The notes under the pieces: generated by a model
The model's database searches: none
What the model was told of the DNA's origin: nothing
The model's input: only the letters and a program-made list of their open reading frames with translations
Position numbers and translations under genes: made by a program
Shown: positions 35,976-48,088 of the stretch, piece by piece
Layout of the letters: every line of letters starts with the position of its first letter
How positions within the stretch are numbered: position 1 is the first letter of the stretch
NCBI GenBank assembly: GCA_027625915.1
Contig: JANTQA010000051.1
Span: 4,030,501 to 4,094,500, forward strand
Source: Anaeramoeba flamelloides
Lineage: Eukaryota; Metamonada; Anaeramoebidae
DNA length: 64,000 nt
Direction: 5' to 3'

Positions 35976-36140
35976 TTTAGAATTATTCTAGACAAAATAA
36001 TCAATCGATTAAAGGAATTCCAAAGAACAGATTGAACACATCGATTCCACCCTTTTGGAATAGGGACAATCTTGAATCATTTGTCGAAAAATATGAAGGA
36101 AATGAATTCTGCTTTGATACTAAAATCAACTGTAACAATA
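35976..36140 (+). other. Coding-like orphan segment
   Basis: After ATATTTTAG (a possible 3' splice site) one frame stays open for about 55 codons with composition unlike the surroundings. It includes GIPKNRLNTSIPPFWNRDNL and then ESFVEKYEGNEFC. There is no ATG, no clear donor (it ends at a GTTTTT) and no recognised family. It may be a relic exon or a decayed transposon gene; the minus strand of the same stretch also reads KIVPIPKGWNR, so even the strand is uncertain. Confidence 0.2.
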
Positions 36141-36984
36141 TAAGGTTTTTTCTCTTTTGTTGGAGTCAATTTATTTTTATTAGGTGATTCCAAATTTAGG
36201 GTCAAGAAATTGATAGATCATTTTGGAATGTTATGATCGAAAAGATCTTTTCTATGGTTAAGAGTATTTGATTTTTAGTTCTTTGGGTAATTTCTTTAAT
36301 CAATTTCTTTTTTCAAAACTTCACAATTGAGTAAGTAAAGAATGGGTGTAAAAGCTGCACTTTAGCTGATTGTAATGATCTGGATTAAACTATTCTAGTG
36401 ATTGCTATTTTTTAGTTTTAATTTCAAACTTGAATTTAGTATTTGTTATTTGATGAACAAATGAGAATAAATTCTCTATTCATTTTTGTTCCCCTTTTTC
36501 AAATAGAGTCCAGTGTTAACAATTTCAAACTAGTTTTGTGAAAACTCGATTTGAAGGAAAAGGTATGTGAGAAAGAATTCAAATTTTTTTTTCATTTCTT
36601 ATTTATATATCATTAAATCTATTCTGGTACCAAAATTGACTCATAAATCGTATCTGATTAAATTCTCTTTGGACTAGAGATAAGGTAAGAGAAAAGTAGA
36701 GCAAAATAATGAAGAATTTTATTTGATTTTTTTAAGATTAATTGGCAATAATTTTTCGAATTTCTTTTTTTTTAAAATATTTTTTACACCTGTAGGAAAT
36801 CAATTGATTATGAAATACAAATTCAAAAGTATATTATTCCCAAAAAAATTGAGTTTTCGAAAGTTTTTTATTTATATTCAAAAGATTTGTGAAGAATTGT
36901 TTAGTTTCTATATTTCGAAAGAAAATAAAAAATTAATAACCTTTTGTTACTCTCTCCATGACCATTTTCATTCATCTGCTTATT

Positions 36985-37198
36985 GAAAATTTAAAAGATC
37001 AAAATTTTCATTCATCTTTCCAAAATTTTCCCATTTCAAGAATTAAAATAAATCATCAAAAATTCCAATTTCAAAAAGAGGGAAAATTAATAATTTAAAC
37101 TGTTTTATAGAATCAAAAATTTGAAATTTAACGTGACTTTAATAAAACACCTTCTTTTTTGAAATGTTGAATGAAAATTTTGTTCCATTTATTTTGCA
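36985..37198. mobile_element. ~210-bp MITE with ACAAAATTTTCATT-like ends, degenerate
   Basis: Left GATCAAAATTTTCATTCATC and right GTTGAATGAAAATTTTGTTC are inverted. Related to the elements at 17602 and 31623. Boundaries are approximate. Confidence 0.35.
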
Positions 37199-37636
37199 AC
37201 TAATTTAATTTTGTCAAAAGAAAAAAAATCTTTAGATAATATGATCTATTCAAAAATAAAGAAAAAGAATTTTCCAAAGCCAATTTACATGAAAAGAATT
37301 CGTGTTACTTTTTTGGTGAATGTTATATATTTTTTGGGGAGAAAGTCTCTAAATTCCCATTCGAGAATTTCAGTGTAATATTTTATTTTAGAAGGTAAGA
37401 TCTCAAAAGAAACAGTATATTTTAAAAACTCTTTTTGCAAGAATGTGACCAATTGTAAATCAGTCATATTATTGCAAAAATGTTCATCAACAACAGGCCT
37501 CATAATCTAAGAGAACAATGTGTCTGACAAGGATATATTTGACGCTTTTTAAAATATAATTTTTTTAACAGTCAATTTTTTTTCATTAAAATATTAAAAA
37601 TTCAAAAAAACAAATCAAAAATCCCAATTTGATGAA

Positions 37637-38107
37637 GCCAAAATAAAGCGTGTCGAAAATTTTAATCCATTTTTCAAAATAGAAAGTGTTTTATTTTGTT
37701 ATAGAAGACCGATATGTCAACCAATCAAAGAAACAACAATAAACCCTAATTAAATATAACACTGGAATCTAAAAGTTCTATTATTTAAAAAGAACTTGGA
37801 AAAATAAAGGATCAATTTTGAAAAATTTATCTCAAAAAATAGAGTAACTTTATATAAAATTTTATTAATCAAAAAAACCAAAAAATTTCAAAAAACTGGG
37901 AATATTATGAAAACTTTCAACTATTACATGAATAATTTAAAATTTACTGAAAATTTCCAAGGGGTTTACTTTCAAATTTTATTTAACATTAGGTATCCAA
38001 TTGAATAGTGGTTTGGATGTTGAATTGGAATAATGAGAAAAAAAAAGTACTTGGTTATATTTTGAAACACAGATTATTGTCATTGTGAATAAATTATTTT
38101 GTTCACT
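37637..38107 (+). repeat. R repeat, copy c
   Basis: Begins GCCAAAATAAAGCGTGTCG, carries GTTATAGAAGACCGATATGT and the TTGAAACACAGATTATTGTC block, and ends AAATTATTTTGTTCACT. Same orientation as copies a, b and d. Confidence 0.6.
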
Positions 38108-38352
38108 GTATATTGTTATTGTAATAAATATTAACCAAAGGGTTTAATAAATCGAACATAAGAATTACCACTTCAAATTCATGAAGACTTTACAATTGAA
38201 AAAAACAATACAACAAAGCAATTTACTTATTTTCAACACAAAAAATGTATATCTTCCCAATAATTCATTTTTTCAACGACAGAAATGATTTTTTTTATCA
38301 AATTTTAGTACATGTCATTCATATTTTTTTTTTTTTTCTTTTTTTTTTTTAA

Positions 38353-40555
38353 GGAGATAAGTACATTTTACTTTTTTTGAGTAACATCATTTTTGTGAAA
38401 CTGAATTCTTCAAATCATTTCTTTAGTCAAGTACATTGATATTTTAATAAATACCAGAGTGGAATATATCCTAGTATAGGATATTTTCATACCAATAAAA
38501 AAAAGGAAATCAAAAAAATGAAATAATTGATCAAAAAAATATTAATAAAAATCATTTATTACTTAATTTTATCTATAAAATTTTACACAATTACTTATTC
38601 TTTATTTGATTTTATTTTTAATTCTTTATGGAAATAATTTTGTTTGTAAAATTTTTGAAAAACAAATTACTGTTTATTTCTAAAGATTTCCCAAAATTAA
38701 TTTAAAAATCCTATTTTCATTTAATTGGTCTAATTCTAGTTTTAGTTCAGAAAATCAGGGATTTTTTAATTCTTCTTGAGAAATAAGGGTTCATTGGACA
38801 AATTCGTTTGATTTTATAATTATTTATTTTCCATTAAAAGGAGAACTTAAAAAATACTGAATCTTGATTGAAATTTTTTCTTGAAATTTTCAATTATTTT
38901 GATTTGAATCTTTTGTAACTTTTTTTTGATTCGAAGAATTTAACCCCTTAATTTTAATTTTTGAAATAGTATTCTTTGTTTTGGCTTGTTTTGATAAAAA
39001 TATTTACAAAATGAATTTTGACAGTAAATTTGTTACAAAAAGTTTTTTAAAATAAACTCAATTCCAAAAAATGGTACACAAAAAAAATTACATTAATAAA
39101 AATATACTCCAAAATACATGATACTTGAACATTAAAATAATAAAAGACCCGAAAAATATTTAATTAATAGTATTTATATATTTTATAGTAAATTTAAAAT
39201 TCAATTCGAAAAATAAAAAAGAAAAAATAAAAAAAAGTGTGCCACTATTTTTGGAACACAGTTACCAAAAAATCCATTTTTATTGAAAGAAAAAATAATA
39301 AAAACTATTAATAGATTCAGCTTGTCTTTTGATAACGAAATCTATCGTTTTAAATATAGAGTTTACTAATTATCTTAGGTTTCCCAACTCAAAGTATTTC
39401 ATACATTAGTGAAAATTTTAAAAATTCTTCTTCGTTTTTTGGGTTACAATTTTTCAGTTTAGTGTCCATAAATTCCCAATTGGATTTAAATCTTGTGGAA
39501 TTGGGGATCAAGGGTCCAGAACATTACATCCCCGATTTAAGTAAGTTTGAGTTTTTTTTTTGAGGTATGTGGACAAGCTCCATCCTTTTGGAAAATCCAT
39601 TTCAACCCACTATATTCTGAATTAGCGAGTTGAATTTCATTTGATTTTTTTGATAATATCATTAATAATACATTCAGTATTCACACTTCCATTAATAATA
39701 ATAAGGTCTGTTTGTATCCCATGTGTAATAGCACACTATATCATGATTTTTTTTCAAAAAAATATTTTCTCGATAAAAAAAAAATTTTTTTTTGTGATCA
39801 GAATGAAAACTTTTAAATTTCATTTTAAAGTGATTTTGAGATTTTCGAAATGTTTTGAAAAAAAAAGAATACAAAAAAAATCAAAAAAATTATTGAAAAT
39901 CAAAAATCAAAAAATAATGAAAAAAAAATGATAAACAATTAACTTTAAAATTATTTACTTTGATTGTTAATATCTAATGTTTCTATTTAAGAGTCAAATA
40001 TCCCTTTTCTTGGAATTAAATTGATTTTGAAGGTGTGCCCCAATTTTTGGAATTGAGTTTAATAATAAATAGTAATTGGTTGAGAAAGTCAAGGAAAAAA
40101 ATTAGTTGTTATTCATACAAACTAAGAAGATTAAGAAAACTAATCTTCGAAAATAGGCTAATATCGATTTTTTATTTTATTCTTGATTTCAACAAATTTA
40201 TTTGGAATGGTGATCTTTCGTGTTTGGTCTTGTAAAAGAAAATATTTATTACAAATGCACACCTTTCCGAGTCTATTTTTTGGTTTACTCTTTGATTAAT
40301 TTCAATCTTTCGTATAAACACATTTCTAGATCCAAAACAAAATTTAATAAAACTCAAAAATTGAATCAAAAAAAATGTTCAACAAATTGAAAAAATTAAG
40401 ATTCAATTCTGAATTACTTTGGGTTCTTTTCACGAATAAACTAGCGAATGATCTTTTGGTTCTAAAGTTTCAATATCTGAGGCACTCAATAAATATTTTA
40501 TTAGTAAGGTTCCCACAATTAAATTTTTTCAAAATTGGAAAATGTACTTACCCCC
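38353..40555 (+). mobile_element. T2: TTAA-flanked element interrupted by a Tc1 element
   Basis: TTAA at 38349-38352 and 40556-40559. Ends are GGAGATAAGTACATTTTAC and AAAATGTACTTACCCCC. The outer parts align with T1 throughout. A 1005-bp Tc1-like element plus one duplicated TA sits at 39055-40059; subtracting 1007 bp leaves 1196 bp, against 1202 in T1. Its right border abuts an H-family fragment (40560-40803). Confidence 0.8.
39055..40059 (-). mobile_element. Tc1/mariner element with decayed transposase
   Basis: Borders are TA (39053-39054, 40060-40061), with ends AACTCAATTCCAAAAAATGG and CAATTTTTGGAATTGAGTT. On the minus strand, fragments of a DDE transposase are readable in more than one frame: a GIQTDLIIINGSVNTE stretch (about 39720-39665; Tc1 transposases have a GxxxLxFINGxxN block), FQKDGACPHTSKK (about 39600-39560; second catalytic Asp of the QQDNAxxH type), and DLNPIGNLW (about 39490-39465; third acidic block DLNPIEN.W). 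In-frame stops (including one in the SPIPQDLNP block) and frame changes show that the gene is dead. It may have been the autonomous relative of the shorter TA elements here. Confidence 0.8.
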
Positions 40556-40559
40556 TTAA

Positions 40560-40803
40560 AAATTTGTCGAATAATTTGTCTTTTTTTGAGATCTCCAAAA
40601 ATCAACTTGAAATATTTCGATAATAAACGAGATTTGAATTGTATTTGTTCGTTTGATTGCAAATAATATAATGGATAGTTCTTTAAACTTAATTTTTTTA
40701 TTCTTTTTTTAATAGATCTTGATTTTAAATTTTCAGGTCTTAATGTTCCAAATGAAAAACCATGTTTCACTTTTTTTCACCATACATTATTTTTCCACAA
40801 TGG
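40560..40803 (-). mobile_element. H-family MITE copy 4, reversed and truncated
   Basis: Read on the minus strand from 40803: CCATTGTGGAAAAATAATG, AAAGTGAAACATGG, GGAACATTAAG, ATCCATTATATTATTTGC, AATTCAAATCTCG and a GAGATCTC-AAAA block, all in H-family order. It then stops at the TTAA of T2, at the position where intact copies continue AATTTTTAATAA. TTA follows at 40804-40806. T2 therefore inserted into this H copy, or a later deletion removed the other half, because no continuation is seen left of T2. Confidence 0.6.
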
Positions 40804-40806
40804 TTA

Positions 40807-41732
40807 TTTGAATTATAAATAGGAATAAGTTTCACTTCATTTTCTATTTCCTTTTTTAAGCAAAGTCACCAATTACGACATTCTGGTTTGAGAACTCTAT
40901 TTAAAAAAAACCAAAATGGAGAAGGGAAGTGTAAATTTTTCCTCTTAATTATCCAAATACCTATATACTAATTACTTTTTCTTTTTACCTTATGGTGATT
41001 TCTCTTGTTGTTTATAGTTTGTTAACACTCTTCACCCTTATTCCTTAATTTAAAGCAAATCATCACAAAATACTTGTAAAGTTTTAAGAAGATTTTTTCC
41101 ATAATCTAATCCTGTTGAACATTAATAAAAAACTAAAACAAATGGTTTGTCACAAAACAAAAGTAAAACCCTGAAAAAATTCTCTTTCAACTTGAGGTGT
41201 TATAAGAAATAGATTTTCCAAAGCTTTTTTCTTCTAAAAGTTTTGGGATTAAAAATCAAAGTTTGCTCTTTGATCAAAAAGAACCAAAAAAAAATACCTT
41301 TTAATGTATTAAAGTAGCAAAAAATTTGACCATATTTTCAAACTTACTTTTCCAAAAACTCAACTTCTAATTTAACAAGTATCAGAATTAACAGCCTTAA
41401 AGTAGACCAAATTTTCTAACTTTTTGAACCAGAAGAATCAAGAACTTTGAAAGAAAAGAAAAGTTGTTTTCGATAATACTATATCCTGAGTTCGTACACT
41501 AAAGTAGAATGAAAACACCTCAGAGGTCCTTTAATTTTTTTTTCCTTCTTTAGTTCCTTTAATTCTTACAGTTTCCTCATTTTTTTTTCTCAGTTTTTTC
41601 ACTTTTTTGCTTTTTTTTTTTTTTTTCTTAGATTTTTTTCTTTGATTTTTAGCTTTTCTTTTACATTATTTTCTTGAAACATAACCCCTTTTTTACACAA
41701 ATTTTCACGCCAAAAACAACCTTGCAAAAAAT
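40807..41732. other. Intergenic DNA and promoter-side poly-T tract
   Basis: No coding frame or shared repeat was recognised. A pyrimidine-rich tract (41584-41665) lies just upstream of the next start codon, resembling the poly-T upstream of the gene at 33925; it may mark promoters in this genome. Confidence 0.35.
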
Positions 41733-43109
41733 ATGATCTTCCAAACGACAACACAAGCACTACAAACAAAAACTGTACCAATAATTTCAATTCCAAAACG
41801 AACAAGAACAAAGAACCAAAAAAGAATTGAGTCACTGTTACAAAATTCGCCAAGCTCGGTAAACGGAATTACTAAATTGATGTTAAGATTACCAAATTGC
41901 CCAAAAGAAGTCAAGATCTCAACAAAAGTCTTACGATCGGGCTCTGTACAAAATGATCACAAAAACAACAGATTACAAAAAACCATCAACAAAAAAGAGT
42001 TAATTCTTTTTATGATCAAAAAATATAACTTATTTTATGATCCAAATGCAATCACAAAAGCAAACAAATCTGATCACTCTTATTTAACATTTCGAAATTA
42101 TCAAGTTTGTGGGATTGATTCTCTTCTTTCGATTGCAAATTCCAAAAAATATGAAAAAAGACAATTACCAAAAATAACAAAGAAATTGTATTTGTGGAAG
42201 CAAAGTGATCCGCTGTCCTTTATTGGTTTGGAAAATGAGCATTTTCAAGAGTGGTTTCAGCCACCTCATAAAGTTCGTTTAGCAAAAGCTGTATTGAAAC
42301 AATTCTGCAATGGGTCGCCAAATAAAAAAGCAAACAAAAGCATGAATCAAAAACAAAACAATAACAATCCAACTCGATCTTCCAAAATCAAAAAGCTTTA
42401 CCGAGCCTTTTCATTCTTTTTTAGTGCAAGGTTCAATTGTATTAACATTTCAAATAAAAGCCGCACAGAGATGAAATTTGGTAGAAATTACCAATCTGGC
42501 TTTGGTGATTCCAATATAAAAAAATTTGGAATCTTCCTGGGTTCCAATGAGAAAAAAATTGAACAAGAAGAAATGAACAATCAAAATGAATGCAAAAACA
42601 AACCAAATAGAAAAAAAAAACCCAACAAAAAAAGTATAGCGAAAGCTCGTAAAACAAGAAAATATAACGCCCCCAGTTGCAAAAAGGGAAAAAGCTGTTG
42701 CCATTCAAATTCAACAAGACAAAAATATCAAGAATTAATTTTTGATGATCCTTTGAATAACGAGCGCGATTGTGACAAATTAAATTTTGGGCCCATTAAA
42801 AAAACAAAAAAACGTCAAAAGCGTATTTCGTTTGTACCCTCTAGTCCAAGTTCTGGACAAGAAACAGAAAGGGAAGATTATAAAATTTATTCAAAATCAA
42901 AAAAAAATCAAAACTCTGGAAAAAGAGCAATTAACAAAATTATTCTGACTGCAAATAGAAATAACTTGAATTGTGGTTTGTCAACTTCACAAAATATGTT
43001 AACAGAAAATGAAAACATTTATTTTGAAGCACTTAAAAATAAAACAGAAAATGAATTAGAAGACGAATTACTTTCTTTACTCCTTCATTTAAAAAATAGT
43101 CAGAATTAA
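41733..43109 (+). CDS. Unrecognised basic Asn/Lys-rich protein, 458 residues
   Basis: I do not recognise a family. The single-exon frame has an ATG in the context CAAAAAATATG and ends in TAA. The N-terminal third (about residues 1-190) looks folded: KLMLRLPNCPKEV, NKKELILFMIKKYNLFYDPN, SYLTFRNYQVCGIDSLLSIA, KKLYLWKQSDPLSFIGLENE and EWFQPPHKVRLAKAVLKQF. The middle holds FSFFFSARFNC and an F-G-rich stretch, followed by strongly basic low-complexity segments (NRKKKPNKKSIAKARKTRKY, KKTKKRQKR) that could be nuclear-localisation signals. A Cys/His cluster (SCKKGKSCCH) and a short acidic, leucine-rich C-terminal helix (ENELEDELLSLLLHL) follow. A nuclear role is inference. It has no similarity by eye to the 33925 protein beyond composition. 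Confidence 0.65.
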   Translation: MIFQTTTQALQTKTVPIISIPKRTRTKNQKRIESLLQNSPSSVNGITKLMLRLPNCPKEVKISTKVLRSGSVQNDHKNNRLQKTINKKELILFMIKKYNLFYDPNAITKANKSDHSYLTFRNYQVCGIDSLLSIANSKKYEKRQLPKITKKLYLWKQSDPLSFIGLENEHFQEWFQPPHKVRLAKAVLKQFCNGSPNKKANKSMNQKQNNNNPTRSSKIKKLYRAFSFFFSARFNCINISNKSRTEMKFGRNYQSGFGDSNIKKFGIFLGSNEKKIEQEEMNNQNECKNKPNRKKKPNKKSIAKARKTRKYNAPSCKKGKSCCHSNSTRQKYQELIFDDPLNNERDCDKLNFGPIKKTKKRQKRISFVPSSPSSGQETEREDYKIYSKSKKNQNSGKRAINKIILTANRNNLNCGLSTSQNMLTENENIYFEALKNKTENELEDELLSLLLHLKNSQN

Positions 43110-43870
43110 TTTTCTATTTATTTACTTTTATTAATTATACTTCTTTTTCTTACCCTCTTTACCTTTATTTTTTTTTTTACCTTTAATTTTTTTCTTACTT
43201 ACTTTCTTTCTTTCTTTCTTTTTTATCTTCTTTACATATCAAATGAAAATATTTTTTTAGATTTCTAGATTTTAAATTTTAGATCTGAACAAAAAAAAAA
43301 AAAAAAATATTAAAAAGGGATTTGAAGGGTTAAATTACATTTTTAGAGAAAAAAAAAACAACAATATTCAACAATAATCAATTAAGATAATTAAGAGAAT
43401 AATTACAGATAAAAAAGGTTAAAATATTTTATTTTAATATTATTTCCAAAAAGAAAAAATAAAGGAAATAATTCGTAATTTATTGTCTTTTAATTATTAT
43501 TATTTTATTTTTGTGAAAAAAATTTGTTTTTTTATTGTAATTAACTTTTGATTTCCCGAATTGCCAATTAATAGAAACTTTAATAATAAATATTAACTCT
43601 AGAAAATTTCAATTTTTATTTATTTTTTTTTAATTTTCATTTATATCACCATTACTGTCATTCCTGTTTTGGTTTGGAAATAATCACCATGTTCTGTTTT
43701 GAATTTGGCCTGGAAAAACAATTTAAATGTACTTGTTTGAAGTGATGTAAGAAGGTATTGTATATTTCGAAGGATGTTGATTAATATTGTTATAGGACTA
43801 GAATCATATATTTTTATAATTTTGTTATCAGAAGAACTAGATTTTTCAATTTTTTGAATCAGCTTTTATT
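43110..43870. other. Intergenic DNA with CTTT microsatellite
   Basis: Includes a TTTC/CTTT run (about 43195-43222) and A-rich tracts shortly after the stop codon. No coding frame. Confidence 0.4.
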
Positions 43871-43873
43871 GTG

Positions 43874-44325
43874 AACTAAAATTCCAAAAATTTTAACATA
43901 AATAAAACAGTTCAAAGAATCACAATAATCCAATTTGATTCAAATTATAATAATTTTTATTTTTAAAAAACATGAAAAATATTGTTTCATCTTTTTGTTT
44001 TTTTGTTTGCATTTCATTTTTTGAATTATGTAACTTGTTTTATTTGATCGAAATATTTTATTCGAAAAGTCGATATTATGGAAAAGTTGAGTTCTTTAAA
44101 CTAAGATGAACTCAAAATAAAATTAGTTGTTTGATACCTAACAGTTTGATCGATCAATATTCCTAATAGAATTTTAACATATTTACTAATGTATTTTTTT
44201 GTTTTCCACCTTCCAATTTTTTTTTTTTATGCCAATAATGTATTAGTATTGATTATTGTTTGTTTTTTGTTTGATGGGTTTTGTAATTTATAAAGAATTT
44301 TTAACATATCAATCAGGGAATGGTT
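43874..44325. mobile_element. Truncated Tc1/mariner-like MITE, copy 3
   Basis: Starts AACTAAAATTCCAAAAATTT then TAACATA after TG (a decayed TA), and follows copies 1 and 2 through TTGATCGATCAATATT and AATAGAATTTTAACATATTT. No right terminal repeat was found, so the 3' end is lost or eroded. Confidence 0.5.
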
Positions 44326-47300
44326 CGACAGGTAATCCAATACTACGGTGAAATTTTTACAATATCAAAATTTTAATGTTGATATAGATTTTTAAATCTA
44401 AGAATAGGGGGTATGTAAGCGTATTTTGAAAATTATTTTTCTATAAATAAGTTGATATGATAAATAATCTTCTAGTGTGACCAAAAAAATATTCATATTT
44501 TAAGAGTAATTATTATATGGGTTCTTTCTCAATGAATTTTCGATGTTTAGATTTATTTTGGGTTCTTAAAATTTATTTTTTTGAAAGGTAGTTTCAAATT
44601 CTTGTTTAGGGTACATTCAAGAAATTATTTTTTCAATATTTCCTTTTTTATACTCATATTCAACTTTATATTTATATATATATATATATATATATATTAA
44701 CAGTAAAATTTAATATTGAAAAAAAATATTGTAGCTTTGGAAAGACTGTAATTTGATTTTTCTAATTGAATTTCCCTGATAATTTTTTCTTTTCAATCAT
44801 TGAATTTTATTATAATATAAAAGTTTGAATTAAATAATAGTTTGAGTTATTGTATTGATTTTTGAATGTATTTTTTTTTTCTTTTCAACCTTTTCCACAA
44901 CTAATTCAAAATTTTTACATCTACATATTCAAGTGAATTTTCAAACTTGTCGTAATAATGTCAATAATTGGTTCGTTTAGATATTCTGAATTCAGTAGTT
45001 TAATTTACATTCCTTCTTCAATTTTTGTAATATTTTACGTTTTTTAATTAACTTTATTTACAGATTTGAACCTCATAAGTTTTTTTATTTCTGGGAAATT
45101 TGTTAAATCGTTTCCAAATCAGTGGTTTCTACATATATTAAATAGATTGTGAATAAGGGTTTGAAATGAATTCTAATTATAACGTCATTACTTTTTCTAA
45201 TTTAATTAGCTTAAATATAGACAAATTACATCAAAAAAACCCAATTCTCTCGAAATCCCTTGATTATCAAAAATTACCAGGAAATGAATAATGATAATTG
45301 TTACTTGTACTTAGTGATCTTAATATTGAATGATTTTGAACATTCCTCAATAATTTCTTGATTTAACCTTATAAAATATATTTTTATTTTAGTTCTTTTT
45401 ATTTATTTGCTAATTTTACTTTTCTTCCTTTTTGAAATGCTTTAAAAAGGTAGATACTTTTCTTCAAAAAAAGAGACAACAAATAATTTATTTTATTTTG
45501 TAAAAAAATCCTACTTTTTCTTCAAAATGAAATAGAAAAAACACAATTTTTGAATTTGGTAATTGTTTTTTAAATAAGAAATAGAAGGTATTCAACTTCC
45601 AAACTTTGAAGTAAATTATGATCAAAATTATTTTGAGCAAATTATTTGATTCAAGGAAACAAATTATTTATACCAAGGGTTAATAATAGACACACTCAGA
45701 AATTTCACTATTATCAACTAAAAAAAGTCGCAAAAATTTTGGTTAAACTACTTCTAAAAGAACTTTAAATATGATTTTTAAAGTTAAATTTCTTGATAAA
45801 CACCTTTTTGTTTTTGTTTTATAGAGTTAACGTTATCGAAATTCCAAAAATTTAATGTTTGGCAAATAATTCAATTAATATACAAAATCATTTGACAACA
45901 GCAATAATAATTTCTTAAACTTTTTCTCTACTTAATTTGATTCAATCTATTAATTATAAAAAATTATTTAAATTGGATTTTTGAAAAACTTTTTTTTATA
46001 ACGAAAAAATAGTACAATTAAAAAATCCAATAATTTAGACTTTTTAGTTATCCTAAAAATTTCAAAACACTGGTACTTGAGTTTAAATATAAATATTCTA
46101 CCAAATAGAGTTTTTTCAATTTTCCAGATAAATAAAATGTTCCATATATTTATTGAAATTTTGATAATAGAAAATATAATATCTGATTATTTTAATAGAC
46201 CAATAACAATTTTAAATAGAAAATCGTTTGTTTAACACCAATCTTTCAATTTTTTATAAAAAAAACAATTTTTGAACAAAATAGTGATATTTATAAAATG
46301 ATACTCAATTGAAAATACATTCAAACTCAAAAATAAAAACCGGTGTCACATTATATTACTATTATTAAAATTTTTATAAATTTATGGATCCCTCTCTTTA
46401 CCTGGAAAATTGACAAAACACTATTTGGTACAACATTCCTTATTCCAACTTGTACAATAATTGTTAAAATAGTGAAAAATGTGGATTTTTTATTAATTTT
46501 TCTCTCTCTTAGACCATTGTTTTTAATTCCCTAAAAATATCAAGACATTTTATTCTTATTGTGATAAAAGAAATATAAATTCCATCTGAGATTTATTTAT
46601 TTAAATACTAGGGAAGAGAAAATTAATACATAACCTGACATTACACAATCATGTAGAAGAAGAGTATACCCCAATTATTTTTATGATTAAACAGTAAAAT
46701 CAAATATTTAATAAATAATAAAGAAGAAAGAAAAAACTAAAAAAAAGGTGTTTCAAAGGAGTGATTGGTAAAAAATAAAAAATAAAAAAAATAAAAAAAA
46801 ATAAAAATTAAAAAACACCACTATCTTTAATTAAAAACCACAACAATCACACACATGATAGTTATGATTATTTTTATTTAAAATAATAATTATCAAGAAA
46901 TTTTCATTTGTTTATTGGTAGTTAATAGTTTTCATTTCTTTTTCTTTTCTTTTTTTTTTTTTTTTTTGATCTGATTTGCTTTAAAGCTCTAGTATTTTTT
47001 ATCTTTTCTTAATCATTTTTATTTTCAAGTTATCCATAGTTTATTGTGCCAGAATCTACGTACCAATATGTAACAATTTTATTCCACCTCACCATTTGTA
47101 AAGATTCTACCCAATAAAGAAAATATAACCTGGTAAAAATGAAAGAAAAAAAAAAATGAATCTCATTTTTTTGTTTTAATTCTTCTTACTCCCTTTGAAT
47201 AGGTTTTTTTAATTTACAATTTTTGTGAATTTAATGGCTCGATTATTAAAATCCGAAGAGAGCTCAAATACCAAACAATTTAATTAAAATATGTTTTTTT

Positions 47301-48088
47301 TTTGATGATACTGTTCTTCTATTTAGCTAAATATTAGATCAAAAAAAAAAAAATGATTTTATCAAATCAAGTAAATAAATAATGTATAAATCTGCTGACC
47401 CAACAAAAAATGTTTTTCTAAACTCAATTTGTAAATTCTTTTGTTTTTTGTAAAAGTTTCGAATAAAAATGGAAGTTTTCTTGTTTGAACAATTCTGTCA
47501 AACACTAAAAAGTCTAGATTTCTATTATCTGGTATTAATTACTATTTTCAAATAATAATGGTTAAGGTTTGTTTTTAGGGAAATTATTATTTGACAACAA
47601 AATCATTTTTTGAAATTTCATCTCAATAATCTAAAAATTTACAAAAATAAAAAATAATTTCACGATTATTTGATTTTTTTTAGTGACCCGCTTTTATAAT
47701 AAAAAAAAAGTTAGTTTTAAAGATATTAAAATTGAAATATATTATATATATATATATATATAACGATGTAAAATATGCAAACTGTTCCATAATTCTATCC
47801 TTGTATTTTACAACCAAAAAAAAGATCATTCTATGATGTATAACCAAACTTTGAAAAAAGTACATCGTTCTTGTTAGTGTTGTTGTAATTTTTTTATTCC
47901 TGCAAGGAAAACACTAATAATAAAATAAAAAAAAAAAAAAATGTTTTAATTTAAGCAATTCTTTATTATTGAAAGTTCGTTTCCTTAAAAAAAAAGAAAA
48001 GAAAAAAAAATATTAATAATAAGTATTTGTTTCTGTTCTGAGGCTATCATGTAAAAGATCAAAACTTTTTGAAAATTAATTTTCAGAA
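44326..48088. other. Intergenic DNA with TA microsatellites
   Basis: Holds (TA)n tracts at about 44673-44698 and 47743-47762 and A-rich simple repeats near 46780. No frame of convincing coding character and no RNA gene were seen across 3.7 kb. The right end is the ubiquilin 3' flank. Confidence 0.4.

Noticed and set aside
39641-39931. Plus-strand 96-codon open frame
   Set aside because: Begins at TTG and lies antisense to the decayed Tc1 transposase; it is a shadow.
40375-40770. Overlapping open frames on both strands
   Set aside because: They fall in the T2 end and an H-family fragment; homologous repeat copies do not keep the frames.
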